Positions 11,019 through 22,558 of a stretch of DNA of 64,000 bases are shown here, piece after piece. Position numbers and translations under genes: made by a program. The stretch spans positions 124,001 through 188,000 of the forward strand of contig NADL03000863.1 of NCBI GenBank assembly GCA_002205965.3, read 5' to 3'. The notes below the pieces were generated by a model that saw only the letters and a list, made by a program, of their open reading frames with translations, was not told the DNA's origin and made no database searches. Each line of letters starts with the position of its first letter. The stretch's first letter is position 1. This stretch comes from Kappaphycus alvarezii (lineage: Eukaryota > Rhodophyta > Florideophyceae > Gigartinales > Solieriaceae).

Positions 11019-12518
11019 GTGAAAGAGTATGCTAAGGAGGTAGAACCAGATGAGATGATTCGTACCGCCATAGAGGCCCGGCTGAACTTCGACGATTTGT
11101 TAAGCTCATTGGTGTACTTGTGTGATCTTTATGAAAAGGCTGGGTTCAACGCCCAAGCCAAGTACGGAATGCTGCGTAAGGCGGCTATGGGGGATAAGCG
11201 GCTCTCCGATTTCCTCCTCATCAAGGGCCCTCACACTTTTGATGAACTGAAGGGTACCATAGTAGAATTTGTCAAAAATTCGGAGACGTTTCAGTCACTG
11301 AGTGAGGTACCGAGGGAAACCCGCACATCGATGTCTATCGTACATCCTGAAAAGAATTATCAAAGGCCGGCTACTAGTGCAGCGGCATTAGAATCTGTCA
11401 GGAGCGATGTCAAAAACTTGGAAGAAAGGTTGGAAACCCGATTCGATAATCGACTTGACATGATAACCTCGCAGTTGGAAAGCCTTACTCTTACCATTAA
11501 GAAGAACCAGTCTGGGGCCCCTAAGGCCGCAGAAGTCTGTTCTTACTGTCACAAGCCTGGACACTTTGCAAACAGGTGTCCTGATAATCCACATAGAAAC
11601 ACTCGTTGTGCAAAGTGCGGTCGATATGGGCATCATGAAAGTAACTGCTGGTCTAAAGACAACAGAAGAGCAAATTTATCGGAAGCAAGGAGTGAGTCAG
11701 GACCAGAGGTGAAAATCTTACAAAATAGAAGGGATCAAAGGTTGACGGATGCCGGTAACGTATCCATCGCTGAAGAGATTAGTCAAGTCAATGTGACAAA
11801 AAGGGATGGGGAAGGGAACATTTTATCGAAGAAACCTAGGCTAGAGTATGGAATGCTGGAGCATATCCCAGCACCTGTACCTCCTCGAACCAAGAGGTCT
11901 GATCAAGTTGTTCCAGGAGTGGGAGTCACTCCGGCCAAGAAGACGAAAAAGAGTAAGAAAGTTAAGAGTATCTCTAAGGACGTACTAGAGTATGTGAAGA
12001 GGTACAATTTGGTGGCTGAGCTTGCATCGGCCCCAACTGGGATAACGTTTGGTCAACTTTTGAGGGGCGACGCAGAGGATGCGAGAAAAGAACTCAAAAA
12101 AATTATCAGGTCTAATAAGTCCGCTAAGGGTAAGAAACTGTTTCTTCAATCGGCCTCGACAGCACCAAGACGTCTTAAGCTGGTACCAGTCAAAGTATTG
12201 GGTATGAAAACCCAAGCTCTCTTCGATTCGGGTGCTGTTCCAAACCTCATTTCAGAAACTTTGGTGACAGATCTAGGTCTCGAAATTACTCCAACGACTC
12301 GAAAAATAACTGTAGCGGATGGAACCGTCTCAAAATGCATGGGCACTGTTGACAAGGTTTCCGTGTTCTTTGGGGACTCTAAAGTTGATGTAGACTTTCT
12401 TGTCATGCCGGATCTCCCTTTCGATGCAATCATTGGCTGCCCTACCATGGAAAGACTAGGACATGCATTGACTTGGGCAACCAAATGGTTTCAGTTAATA
12501 TTGACGGCAGAACCGTGA
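11019..12518 (+). pseudogene. Gypsy element 1 gag and protease ORF
   Basis: Open for 499 codons. The first 150 residues are Gag-like. Residues about 150-165 look coiled-coil (VRSDVKNLEERLETRFDNR). Two CCHC knuckles follow: CSYCHKPGHFANRC and CAKCGRYGHHESNC. A lysine-rich basic stretch comes next (about residues 305-325, KKTKKSKKVKS), then a retropepsin-like protease with ALFDSGAVPNLIS and the matching AIIGCPTM. Gag therefore continues into the protease in the same frame. The real start is probably somewhat upstream of the first ATG of this ORF. Confidence 0.85.
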
Positions 12519-13003
12519 AGATGCCCCTGGATTTCGACAAAAGCACGCATCCTGAAGATTTAAAAGAAACGGACAGTGAAGATTTCACTTCTAGCTATGA
12601 CAGCGAAGATTCGGAACCAACTAACACTTTCGGAAGTGGAAAAGGGTACCCTCGGGGGTTAATGAACATGGCATGGGACGATTATGATTCCGGGTTTGAA
12701 ACAGATGACGACTGGATTCTAGGATAAGTTTGAAACCCGAATGTGTTTCTTTTTGCGATGATATCGAATCAAAGGACAGAATTCGGAGCATGAAAGAAGA
12801 TTACCTTTGCAAAGAAAATAAGAATACGGCGAATCCATATATGAAGATGTGAGCACGACGGAAGAGGTCCTTCAAAATATTGAGGTTGAGGATCAAGAAG
12901 AAAAAGGGCGCCAAATGGCAGAAATCCAAGGAAAAGTGCAGCACCTTCCCGCCCCCGCCTCACTGAAAATATCCGACATGTTAACATCTTCCGAAGTAAT
13001 TGC

Positions 13004-14318
13004 ATGGAGCGTTTCAGATTTAGACAAGCAAGTGTACCGGTTACTCACTCGTTCGAACTTACCGACACTCAACCGATTTACCACAAGCCTAGACGTCAAC
13101 CGCCAAAATATGACCAATTTATCTCAGAAAATGTTACAAGTATGCTGAAAAATGATATTATTCGACCAGTTTCATCCCCATGGTCGTTTCCAGTTGTGGT
13201 CGCACCAAAGAAGGATGGAAAGCTGCGTTTTTGCGTCGATTACCGACAACTGAACCAGAGAATGATACCCGATCGATTTCCGATTCCGAACATGGAGGAG
13301 ATCCTCGAGGACCTGAAGGACGGGAGATATTTCACCTCAATTGACCTTTACACTGGCTATTGGCAGATTCCATTGGATGAAAAATGTAAGGAAAAAACAA
13401 CCTTTACCAGCAAAGCCGGTACGTTCAGGTTCGAAGTGATGCCTTTTGGTCTCATGAATGCACCAGCTACATTCCAAAGAATGATGAACGAGGTTTTGAA
13501 AGGACTTCCATTCGCAAGAGTCTATATCGATGATGTCGTCATATTCTCAGAAACATTGGATCAGCACATCTCGCACGTCAAGACAGTTGTGGAGAGGATA
13601 TCGGAGTATAGCTTGAAAATTAAGTTGAGCAAATGCTTCTTTGCGAAAACTTCTATCCAATTACTCGGTCATATCGTCGACCAAGAGGGAATTAGAGTGG
13701 ATCCAGAGAAAACGAAAAAAATAGTTGGCACCAAGGCCCGCTTCAAAGACGGAGGTCCGAAGCTTCTTAGGACTGGCCTCATATTACAGAAGATTTATCA
13801 AAGATTTCGCCAAGACTGCAGCACCGTTACATGCCAGCACTACGAAGAACGGAAAATTTTACTGGAACAAGGAAATGGAAACTGCATTTCAGGAGCTTAA
13901 AGATAAGCTATGTGTCCCCCCAGTTCTCATGTACCCAGATTTCAAGAGACCATTCGTTGTGGAGACAGATGCCTCAGAACGGTCTTTGGGTGCCGTTTTG
14001 TCCCAAAAAGATGAAAACGGAAGACTACACCCTGTTCAATTCGCAAGCCGAACTCTGAATGACGCGGAAAAGAGATACTCAGTCTGCGAGAAAGAAGCGC
14101 TAGCTGTCGTCTTCGCGCTGAAAAAGTTTCGCGTATACCTTTTATCACTCGAGAAATTTGTCTTGATAACTGATCACCAGGCACTTAAAACAGCATTCCA
14201 AAAGAAGGATGTACATCACCGCTTGGCCCGATGGCTCGACATTTTCGCAGAATATCGGTTTGAAATTGTGTATAGACCCGGACGCAATAATCAGCCTGCG
14301 ATTACCTATCCCGCTTGA
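13004..14318 (+). pseudogene. Gypsy element 1 reverse transcriptase and RNase H region
   Basis: The RT has the classic gypsy blocks KLRFCVDYRQLN, FTSIDLYTGYWQI, FEVMPFGLMNAPATFQ and the catalytic YIDDVV, then LLGHIV. The RNase H part (13725-14318) shows VETDASERSLGAVLSQ, SRTLNDAEKRYSVCEKEALA and ITDHQALK. All catalytic motifs are visible. Part of a broken element. Confidence 0.92.
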
Positions 14319-14613
14319 GGGACGCACTGATTCCAAATGAAAAAGCTTCGGAGGACATCGTCGGAGTCGCCGAGTTGCAGTTGCCGAACGATAACGAGTA
14401 CGAAGCTAATATTCACGGACTGATCAAATTCCTCGATGGACTAGAAATGAGAAAGGTTGATCTTGAACACCGAAATTGGGTACGCAGGAATCAAAAGGCT
14501 TTTACATTGTGGAATGGGAAACTTTTCCGGCACACTAAAGCCGGTCCCCGACTAGTGGCCCCTTTGAAAGAAAGAATGAAGATCTTGAGGACTTTCCATG
14601 ATGAGCTAGGGCA

Positions 14614-15600
14614 TTGGGATCTCGAAACAACCAAAAATTCGTAACTGAGAGATTCTGGTGGCCCGGTATCCATAAGGACGTCTATAACTTCGTGAAAAGC
14701 TGCGACAACTGCCAAAAATTCACTCCAATACGGAAGTATAAGACAACTCTAAGTTTTCCAGTTTCCGGTCTCTTTGAAACCTTCTCAATTGACTTCGCGG
14801 CCCGTTCAAGGAAACTTCTTCCGGAAACAAATATCTCCTTATAGGGGTGGAACATCTTACTGGATGGCCAATAGCAGTTGCATCGAGGAGGCAAATGCTG
14901 AGGTGGTACTGAGATTCATCGAAAAAGAAATAATTGAACCGTTTGGTCTTCCAAAAAGGATCATCTCGGATAACGCCCTTTGTTTTACTGCAACTTCACT
15001 GCTTCGTTTTGGAAGAGAAAGGGATTCAGCTGAAGACCGTTCTCGCATACGCTCCTATGTCCAACGGGAAAGCGGAGAGGATGGTTGGAACCATCAAACG
15101 AGCAATATCGAAAACTATGTTGGAGAATGAAATCCAGTGGGAAGATGCCTTACCAAAAGTGTTATACGGCTACCGTCGAAGAAGAGGAAGAAATGGACGC
15201 TCACCATTCGAGCTAATGTACGGAAGGGCTCCTAGAATGTTACAGAGAGACATGGAAACAAATATTATCGATGAAGAGAGTAGGGAAGTTGAACTACTGG
15301 CCACCGAAGGCTGGAGATCACACCGCGCGCTAACACAGACAAGAAATAAGGATGCAGAACCTGCAGTCAGAACCTTTTCAGTTGGCTCTAAAGTACTTGT
15401 AGTACATGGAAAAGCAATGCAGCAGGCTGTGAAGTGGCCGGCCTTCCAAACCAAGTACTCGAACCCTTGCATCGTCACGGAGGAAAGACACCCGCACTAT
15501 CAGCTCTGTTCAAGCTCAGGGAAGAGATCAAGGAGGGCCATCCATGCACGTCGTCTGGTCCCTTACCATCAGAGGCCTGAAGAATTCCTTCTCACACAGG
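14614..15600 (+). pseudogene. Gypsy element 1 integrase region
   Basis: A zinc-binding end (FWWPGIHKDV with CDNCQKFTP) is followed by a catalytic-core entry (FETFSIDFA) and, downstream, APMSNGKAERMVGTIKRAI and the SPFELMYGRAPRML block that closes the core. After it comes a basic region ending near RRLVPYHQRP. There is no chromodomain. Confidence 0.88.
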
Positions 15601-15719
15601 ACTATGCGCAACCACGGGGCATACTCATCTTTAACTATAGAATGATTCCTATGGGAGGAAAAAGGGCCTGGGAATGGATCATCTCGGTTACGCGGGACTA
15701 CTACGAACTCCACGTAATC

Positions 15720-16740
15720 ATCCATTTCTACATTAATATATGCCTATGTTTTCGTACGTTGAACGGACCATTGCTACCTCAAGAAGATTTCCGACTATTA
15801 ATAAGAGTTCTATTTTCATTCCAAAACGGAAGGTTCACGGAAGCAGGTCCAGAGTTTGTGGAGGTAATATATCATTACTCTATAGGAAGATATGGAATGG
15901 TAGCTGCTGGAGACTTGTCGCAAACGTATCTGAATATTATCCGTCCAATTTACGTATTTCTCAAGAACAACCAAGACGTGCGACTGAGAGGTTACGCCTT
16001 ACCCCCGGATATGGAATACAGGCTGGTCCCGTATCCTCTATGGGAACCTTACGTTTCTCCGCCACAAATTGGGAACGTTGGAGGCGGCGAGGATCCTCCT
16101 GAAGCAGTGATGATGACCAGAGGAGGACCTTCAGGAGACAACAACCCGCCCAGAAGAGGTTCCGGTCGTCCCCGAGAGGACCTCGTGCAGGTCCCAGTAC
16201 GTCAGGAGCTGGTCGCGGCCATTCATCGGGACCGTCCACCACAACTTCATCTCTAGCTCTGCTTCACAACCATGCACAGCATACAGTCGGAAGAAGAAGA
16301 TTATCTTTTTGGCTGCGCAATATCTCCGAGGATGCGAACGATGCGCAGGTCATTTCTTATTTCATGATAAGCATCTGTTTATGTTTTAGGGCGCTACATG
16401 GACCGCACTTATCTTACGAAGATTCGTTCTTGATGATGCGCGTCTTCTTTTCTTATCGACATCCATTCCTCCGGCATCTTCCAGAAGAGTTTGCATATCA
16501 CATATATTTTTTCACTCTTGGAAGATTCGGAAGAGTCACGGAAGAAGAATGTATTCAACCCCACCTCGATGTGATCAAACCAATATATGAGGCTATGCTA
16601 CAAAGTGAGGTACCAGTAATGCGAACCTAATTTTTAGAGCATCATATTGGTAATCGGTTGCATCCGTACCCGTTTGAGAGACCATACATTTTATCAATAA
16701 GACAGCGAACACTAACGGAAGCAGAAGAAGAGCAGTGACG
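15720..16740 (+). pseudogene. Gypsy element 1 post-integrase module with duplicated unknown domain
   Basis: Two similar blocks of about 110 residues lie between integrase and the 3' LTR. Block 1 (about 15730-16070) reads ICLCFRTLNGPLLPQEDF, later YSIGRYGMV, IIRPIYVFL and RLVPYPLWEPYV. Block 2 (about 16365-16735) reads ICLCFRALHGPHLSYEDSF, FTLGRFGRV, VIKPIYEAM and RLHPYPFERPYI. They are separated by a Gly/Arg/Pro-rich stretch (GGGEDPPEA, RRGSGRPRED). I do not recognise the domain. Only the last few residues of block 2 have a counterpart in element 2, just before its 3' LTR. It could be an accessory or envelope-position protein, but no signal peptide or clear membrane anchor is seen. Confidence 0.6.
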
Positions 16741-16770
16741 AGTCGGGACGTTCGTCTTGAGCGAAGGGCG

Positions 16771-17488
16771 TGATGTGCGCAAATTAGCACACGAAAAAAA
16801 TCTAGATGAGGACCATGATTGTATACAGTATCGGAATTGGGAAGATATTTTTACAGTTTTTGAATTTGCAAGATATTTTAATTTGGGTGAGTGTGGCAAA
16901 TTCATCGGTTGATTTTTTCATTTTAGGACACGCTGTCATAGTAGATGTCAGTACAGTTCCAGGTTGTGGGTGATACTACGAGTGACTCTGAAAGGTCTAT
17001 ATAATGGCCGCATCAATTCCCACCCCTGGCCGATGGGTGGCTGGCATGGGTATGGCACCTAGATATTTACCTTGAGAAATATCTCTAATAGTCTCTCTGG
17101 TTCACACGATTACCGTGAATGCATTTTGTGGTTATTAGTATGCTTGTTCGGACTTTAGGGGTAGCCAAAAGTCTATATAAGCTGAGTAAACTGCTTCCTC
17201 ATGGAGAGGTCAAGCAAGTTGGCAGACAACTTCAAGCCAAGTCCCGAGTAGTAGGAAGTTGAGAGTCAACTTCAGACCCAAGAAAACGTTTTTCTTACGC
17301 TGGTCGCAGAGCGTCAGTGGTAGACCCTGCCCCTTTTATACTTGCTTGTAGCTTTCTCAACTCTCTTCTATATACACTCCCTTTTGTTCGTTCAACAATA
17401 CCACGGCAGCACTTTTGTCGCTCGCAACACCTCCTTCTCAGGGTAATTGGTTCTGAGGATCTCCTCCCCCGCCGATTTACCCCTATCA
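16771..17488 (+). repeat. 3' LTR of gypsy element 1
   Basis: Starts TGATGTGCGC directly after a purine-rich tract (GAGCGAAGGGCG) and ends CCCCTATCA. Near-identical to 9983-10699. Confidence 0.95.
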
Positions 17489-17534
17489 GCGTCATCGCTC
17501 TGAGTCAGGTTTTCGGTGGAAGCCGGTAAGAATT

Positions 17535-17750
17535 TTGCGCACTAAAATACTGGTAATGAAGATGCTTATTCCTGTCGCCTTGTACTCTGCCTTTTTATTG
17601 GAAGGAATATCAGCTTATCTAGCACTTGGTAATCTGGAACTTCCAATTCCCAGTCTCCCACATACTACTGCAGTGGAAACCAGATCGCATGATGGAATGG
17701 CGCAATCGAATTGCAACGCTGGGAATAAATCAAAACGGTTTCTCGATTAA
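17535..17750 (+). pseudogene. Secreted-protein N-terminus, fragment of unknown gene
   Basis: An ORF starting 46 bases after the 3' LTR. From the second methionine at 17556 it reads MKMLIPVALYSAFLLEGISA, a good signal peptide (short basic start, hydrophobic core, small residues before a likely cut after GISA). The frame ends after 60-70 residues. Another frame nearby (17626-17910) continues protein-like with LYSHNLSFKAGKHLYSCS. This may be a decayed gene or the first exon of one with introns. It belongs with the relics at 18.0-19.5 kb. Confidence 0.4.
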
Positions 17751-17989
17751 ATATCTATATTCTCATAATTTGAGCTTTAAAGCAGGGAAGCATTTATATT
17801 CATGCAGTACCGAAACGTATTTGATCGGGGAGCCTGCGCATTTTTTTTATAAGTCAAGGATCAACAGTACAGTGGGCAGGATTGGTGGGCTAAATGCGTT
17901 TTCATTATAAAGAATCATTGATATAGAAGGTGTAAATGGGGGTTAATTTACTGTGGTAGATATGTGGGATGGTATCCAGTAAATTTGTA

Positions 17990-18640
17990 CCGGAGCGTAG
18001 ATATCGTATCATTGTCAAGCCAATTGCGAAACCGTACGATGGAGAAGGTGGTGTTCAGCTAGAGTTGATTAACTACGAATTGTGCCTAGATTGGGGGTCC
18101 TATGAACTCATGGAGGTAAACTTATCTCAGTTCAAACCATGATTCAGGATCTACAGGACGAATAACGGAGGATTTCCACCGAATAGAAAGCAGCTGGTAG
18201 CCAAGTCAATATGTAAGCGGTGTGAGGTGACCACGAACGCAGCTTGTCATTGAAGAGGAATGGACCTCACTGTATGGTATTTGTCCAGTGTTTGTCGGGT
18301 GACCGTTCCCGCCACCTCCCTGATGTCGGGGAACGTATCGGGGTGCGATTCTCCAAACGGGAAAGTTTTCGGCGTTTAACTGTTGCAAGATATAAGTTTT
18401 TCAGACGACCACGAACGTGGAGATAGCAACTGGGAAGAGCAAAACGCAAGTGCCAGGAGGAGCAAAGTCCAAGAATGTTGACGCAATATTGAGATCGGCC
18501 AGATCGAAAGTACGCCGCGTGGCAGAAGGGGGAAGAATTTTGGCACAATTTTTGGGTTATTTTAATGCGTGGAAGATTTGGTCGGTTGTATCCACGCCGC
18601 TGACAGTGCGTTGCGCAGGAATAGTCGTCACTGGGTAACA
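17990..18640 (+). repeat. Relic of unknown dispersed protein family X (18 kb copy)
   Basis: Plus-strand reads give RYRIIVKPIAKPYDGEGG, CKRCEVTTNAACH and, near 18540, FLGYFNAWKIWSVVST. The EVTTNAxC block recurs at 29.0 kb and 42.3 kb, and the GYFNAWK block at 41.6 and 42.8 kb. The region has stops and frame changes, so it is not an intact gene as it stands. Function unknown. Confidence 0.45.
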
Positions 18641-19212
18641 CTAAATAATATTCCTCACAGCGTCGGATCCATGCCAGCGAGCAGGCATGCCGTGTTATAC
18701 ATGGAAGGTTTTTGGGAGTTTTAATATTTGAAGCAAATGGTCAGCGTGGCAGAAGTGATGCAAGTGATGCACCCTTAACCGTTTCCGCTTCTGTATTCCA
18801 ACCCGCAAGGTTTCCAAATCGCATTTTTCATATGTATCTCAAGTTTTGCTTAACAGACATGCGTAAACATACTTTCGTCAATAAATGAACTGCAAAATTT
18901 CCCTCCATTTCGATGCAATGCCAAGTTGACAGGAGTTGCACGTAACATGAAAGATATGATATTTACTGATTACATATCTCGGGTGTGCATCGACTGATCG
19001 ACTATTCAGTTACGAGCTCACTAGATGGACTAAATCGGCGTACGTGCCGTGGTAAGATAGGACGGATGGCCTCGATGCGGTCCAGAGACATATGCTTTTG
19101 CTGTTTTGACCCATTAATGAAGAAAGGAGGAAGTAGGTAGAAGTAGGGGGTTCATTTACCGTGAGAGATATGCTGGCTGATATCCAGTCAACTTCTGCCG
19201 AAGTGTGCATAT
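18641..19212. other. No recognised gene, 18.6-19.2 kb
   Basis: Near 18640-18700 it continues the repeat found at 41.75 kb (GGGTAACACTAAATAATATTC, then a stretch ending ATGCCGTGTTATACATGG). Nothing else recognised. Confidence 0.3.
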
Positions 19213-19479
19213 ATGTTAAAAGTCACGGGACCCGCCGTAATCTACCAGAAAATAGAAGGAACAAGTACCTGTCAGAAAATGACAGCTAGTGTCAACGGGA
19301 CCCTTAATTCTATCTGCGCCCGCAAGGCTCTGACGGCGCTAAAATCTTTTGCAAAACATACATATAAAGCCCTCATTCCAACCCTTACAACTGTTCCAGC
19401 GTCTACGATCTCACCGCTCTTTTTCCCCAAGCTGGGGCTGTCAAACACGGCCGCCACCTTGCTCATTGCAGTGAAATAA
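19213..19479 (+). pseudogene. Family X relative, short ORF
   Basis: Open for 88 codons. The start VTGPAVIYQKIEGTSTCQK resembles PETVYQKVDGSPVSRQ at 42.2 kb and PTTVYQKVDGRPASRK on the minus strand at 38.25 kb. The DNA just upstream (19139-19200) resembles 17937-17995, so the two loci are related copies. The rest is Ser/Thr/Ala-rich with no domain I know. Probably a decayed family copy. Confidence 0.35.
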
Positions 19480-19679
19480 ATGTAGATATCCATCCGATGT
19501 CTTACAATATCTACGGTTCTGTTGTTCAGGTACCGCGGACGGCTGCATCTAATTTAAGGATATTTTGTTTCACAAAAAGGTACTAGTATGATTGCTGAAG
19601 GTTGGTCCTAGTTCGCAGCTTATTGGTTCAGCAACGACCCGCGATTGCTATCAATCTTCGAAAGTTGCATAGGTTTTTC

Positions 19680-19870
19680 TTACTACAGCCGTCACCTCAA
19701 ATGCGGCCTGCTTGATGGCTGGCCTAAAGGTCGCCTTTTAGGGAGCGTAGTCCCTCCCTCATTACTGTGTGGCATGCACTTTTGAGCCGATTGTGGTGGT
19801 CTGGAAAACTTTACGGTAGATCGAATATAACCACCAAGGGTGAAAACTCCCAAACCGTTCCCCTAACAAT
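19680..19870 (-). repeat. Family X/Y repeat copy, 19.7 kb
   Basis: The minus strand reads KATFRPAIKQAAFEVTAVV, matching the minus-strand copy at 50.95 kb (RPAIKQAALDMTAAAA). The DNA GCGGCCTGCTTGATGGCTGG is identical in both. The outer part (GGTAGATCGAATATAACC) matches the IRSI block of the 51 kb copies. Confidence 0.5.
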
Positions 19871-20855
19871 GCACGCTTGGCATGTCCAAAAATGTTCCAA
19901 TGTCTCTGTCTCCGTCAACTGTTGGCGAGGAGGTGCCGTTAAACATTTGAGCACGTGCTTTCTGATATATTCAGATCACCTTTGTCTTAGGGCCTTTAAC
20001 CTCCTCTGCCATCGCAATAAAACCAGCCCCACATGCCCCACTTTTGACCTAATTAAAATTTCAGTTGCTCCTTATTTTGCTGCGCTCCAGTGCACCGTGT
20101 ATGATCAAAAATTGTTCTGTAGCATTTATTCAGCTCTTACCTGTCCAACGATGGCATCCCCTGCTCCTCACCACTAATCGTCCCCTATTTGGTGATCTCT
20201 GAACCGTAATACTGTATAATGCTCCACTCGCAATTTAAGTATACCTAAAATGAGTGTTGAGTATAATTAGTTCATTGTTTATGATGGCCATGTGCTGGCG
20301 ACCTCACACTGTAGCTCTGAGAACATATGCAGGAGCACCCAGTTGATCAACTACACACACAGGTTCTATACTTGGCATCTAGAAGTACAGATCGAATGAT
20401 TCTCTTCCAGATATTTTTTCTTCATCCCTATACTCAAGCCCTAATTCATGCATGATTAAAGCCCTCCCTTTAACCCACAGGAATTTCCAGTATGACTCTT
20501 CCGCAAAGTTGGGCACAGCGAAACGTTTTACTCAATCTTGTTACCCTCCTTGTCATTGCGTGAGCTCGATTCGTCCCATACTCATTCCCTACCTTGTACA
20601 GAGGTTATAATATCTGGCTTTCACGCAAACACAAATCATCTACCCTAAAGTCCCCTGTCGATCTTATGAGTTCCAAAGGTACCACGAGAGCATCTCGACT
20701 GATTACCTGCTAAGAAAAGTAGAATATATACCCTACCACCGCATCCGCCGGCAATGAAATGGCGACTACAGCCGCCTCAAGAAATCCCGCACGCAATCTG
20801 ACCTCTTCAACACAGTCGCTTCGAAATCCTCAGGAAACCCTATTTACTCTCCATA
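19871..20855. other. No recognised gene, 19.9-20.85 kb
   Basis: An ORF of 136 codons (plus strand, to 20177) is Ser/Cys/Leu-rich with no family match and starts inside the repeat. A TATA-like GAATATATACCC at about 20725 lies some 130 bases upstream of the peptide gene that follows. Confidence 0.3.
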
Positions 20856-21086
20856 ATGATCCGGACTATCCTACTTGCCCTCCTTTTTCTGTGTGTTGCC
20901 TTTCTCCCCTCCTCCGCAATTTCCGACAAGGAGCATCGTCGCATTCTCAATCGTCTCCGACGCAAAGGTGTTGCAATAGGTGCTCTTCGTGTTGTGGACA
21001 ACTGCGGAGAGAGTTGCGGTCATTGGGAAGATTGCTGGTGGTCTGGAGGTCGCTGTGAGAGCTGCCGCGACAACAGGTGCGTCTAA
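20856..21086 (+). CDS. Small secreted cysteine-rich peptide precursor
   Basis: A 76-residue ORF laid out like a peptide precursor. Residues 1-23 (MIRTILLALLFLCVAFLPSS...) form a signal peptide with a likely cut near SSA-IS. Residues 24-38 are a basic propeptide-like stretch ending in LRRK, a possible processing site. The C-terminal domain from residue 50 holds six cysteines at 50, 54, 60, 67, 70 and 75, spacing C-x3-C-x5-C-x6-C-x2-C-x4-C, starting CGESCGHWEDCWW. Six closely spaced cysteines suggest three disulfides. I cannot match the spacing to a named family. The start is the first ATG (CATAATGATC). It may be a secreted defence, signalling or adhesion peptide; the role is inference. Only one copy was seen in the window. 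Confidence 0.6.
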   Translation: MIRTILLALLFLCVAFLPSSAISDKEHRRILNRLRRKGVAIGALRVVDNCGESCGHWEDCWWSGGRCESCRDNRCV

Positions 21087-22558
21087 AACAATCGCCGCCG
21101 CCTTAATTGACGGGTTGCATCTGCTTGGGATTCTTAGAGACGGCTTGCTATCGATAGACAATTGAGAGAAAGAAGAAAGGCAGGAACTGGGTGATTGGTG
21201 ATAGGAAGCTCGGCGAGGACATAGAGGGCTATAATTCTTTCCTGTCCTAGAATTGCGACAAAGTAAAGTCTTCCAGCGTGTCTACATGTCCCTCGAGGCC
21301 ATGGTTCCTGAGCACTTAGGCGGTGAGCCTGGAAGGACATCTTGCTTCGAATAGAATTTTGTTTCCATCGCGTACTAGGGCACGGATTGCCGATCTGTTA
21401 CACTCAGAAATGACGTACTGCAGCATTTGAGAAGAAACAAGTATCTGACAACATACGGGACAAAATTCTTTGTGCCACGATTGTTACAGATACTGTTGAT
21501 ACATGGCTACAATCTGTATTGCTTATTTGTGAAGCATCTAGCCACTACTGGCATGGATTTCAAGGACAATCTCAGGTTTGCTGGCAACGGGATTCAGCCC
21601 GTGCAATGCAGAAAAGATTTGGGCTGAACGGGCAAAAGGGGCCTGGATGCTCCTTAAATGTGTGAAGGGGCCCCTTGAAGGACACATCGAAGTGAAACAT
21701 GAAGGTGTTGGAATGAATGAATGGTTTGATGTAACGGAGTGATAAACAACGTTTCATTAACAGATCGATTGGTTCTTTAATTTTTGAAAAGTGCGGGTCG
21801 GCTATCCCACGGTGTATGTTAGACGTGTTCAGGATAATGGATAATGCCACTCATGTGCCTGAATGGCTGGCTCGAAGCCTGTCACCAAGCATGATGCAAT
21901 GGACATCACTGCTGCTGCTATTAACAGATTAATGCCCGGGAATAATATTCAGGAAATAACGGGATAATGTAAGTTGCGGAAATCATTATCAAATATCGTG
22001 GTCTTTCCAACTAAATGTTAAAATCCTTGGAATTATTCATGGACTTCAATACCAAGTCAACCCAATAGTTCTCCTTGACTGCTCAGCTCCACATCGGAAT
22101 GTCTTCCTTCTGATGAAGGCCGAAATCAAATGTTCCACTCACCATAAGGTATGCATCAACAGCTGCATTCGCGGATTTACACAGGCAAAAGTCCCACATA
22201 TTCTAACATTTTAGTTTAACTTTGAACGGGTTCTCGTTGTCGCTGTCGTTAGTCCTTTAAATTTCATTGTACGTGGCGTAAAGGTACACATGCTATACTG
22301 TATAATCTGCTGTGCGAAACTCTGATTTTCGGTTTACAAGCTGGGCATTCGTATTTGTGGATTGACATATTTGGCACGATGTAAACAATAACTTCATGTA
22401 TTACTCGTCAGTAAATTACTACGCTAATTACAATATCGAAACTGCGAAGAGAAGACCATCATACTCAAATTGCTTCCCAAGCATCACAATCTGACACACT
22501 TAAACAGTGTGTTATGAGGAGCTAATAACATCAGCTGACAGCCGCTAACGGAGACGAG
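21087..22558. other. No recognised gene upstream of glutaminase
   Basis: No ORF with family support. It contains a short repeat at about 21768-21820 that matches the 3' end of the glutaminase gene (separate entry). The 60 bases before the glutaminase ATG carry no obvious TATA box. Confidence 0.3.
21768..21820 (+). repeat. About 50-bp repeat shared with the glutaminase 3' end
   Basis: GGTTCTTTAATTTTTGAAAA here aligns with GGTTCTTTAATATTTGAAAG at 24062, and the similarity runs on through CGGGTCGGCTATCCCACGGT. Both copies read GSLIFE-(K/R)-x-G-x3-P in the frame that is not the glutaminase frame. Confidence 0.55.

Larger units (their letters stand above)
9983..17488 (+). mobile_element. Ty3/gypsy LTR retrotransposon, element 1, young
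   Basis: 7506 bp with LTRs of 717 and 718 bp that differ at only about four sites, and a perfect 5-bp target duplication GCGTC (9978-9982 and 17489-17493). Insertion is therefore recent. Order: LTR, primer-binding site, gag with two zinc knuckles, protease, RT, RNase H, integrase, then an extra module of unknown function, purine-rich tract and LTR. The order PR-RT-RH-INT is the gypsy order. Despite the youth of the LTRs, the body has a modest number of breaks, roughly five. Confidence 0.95.
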
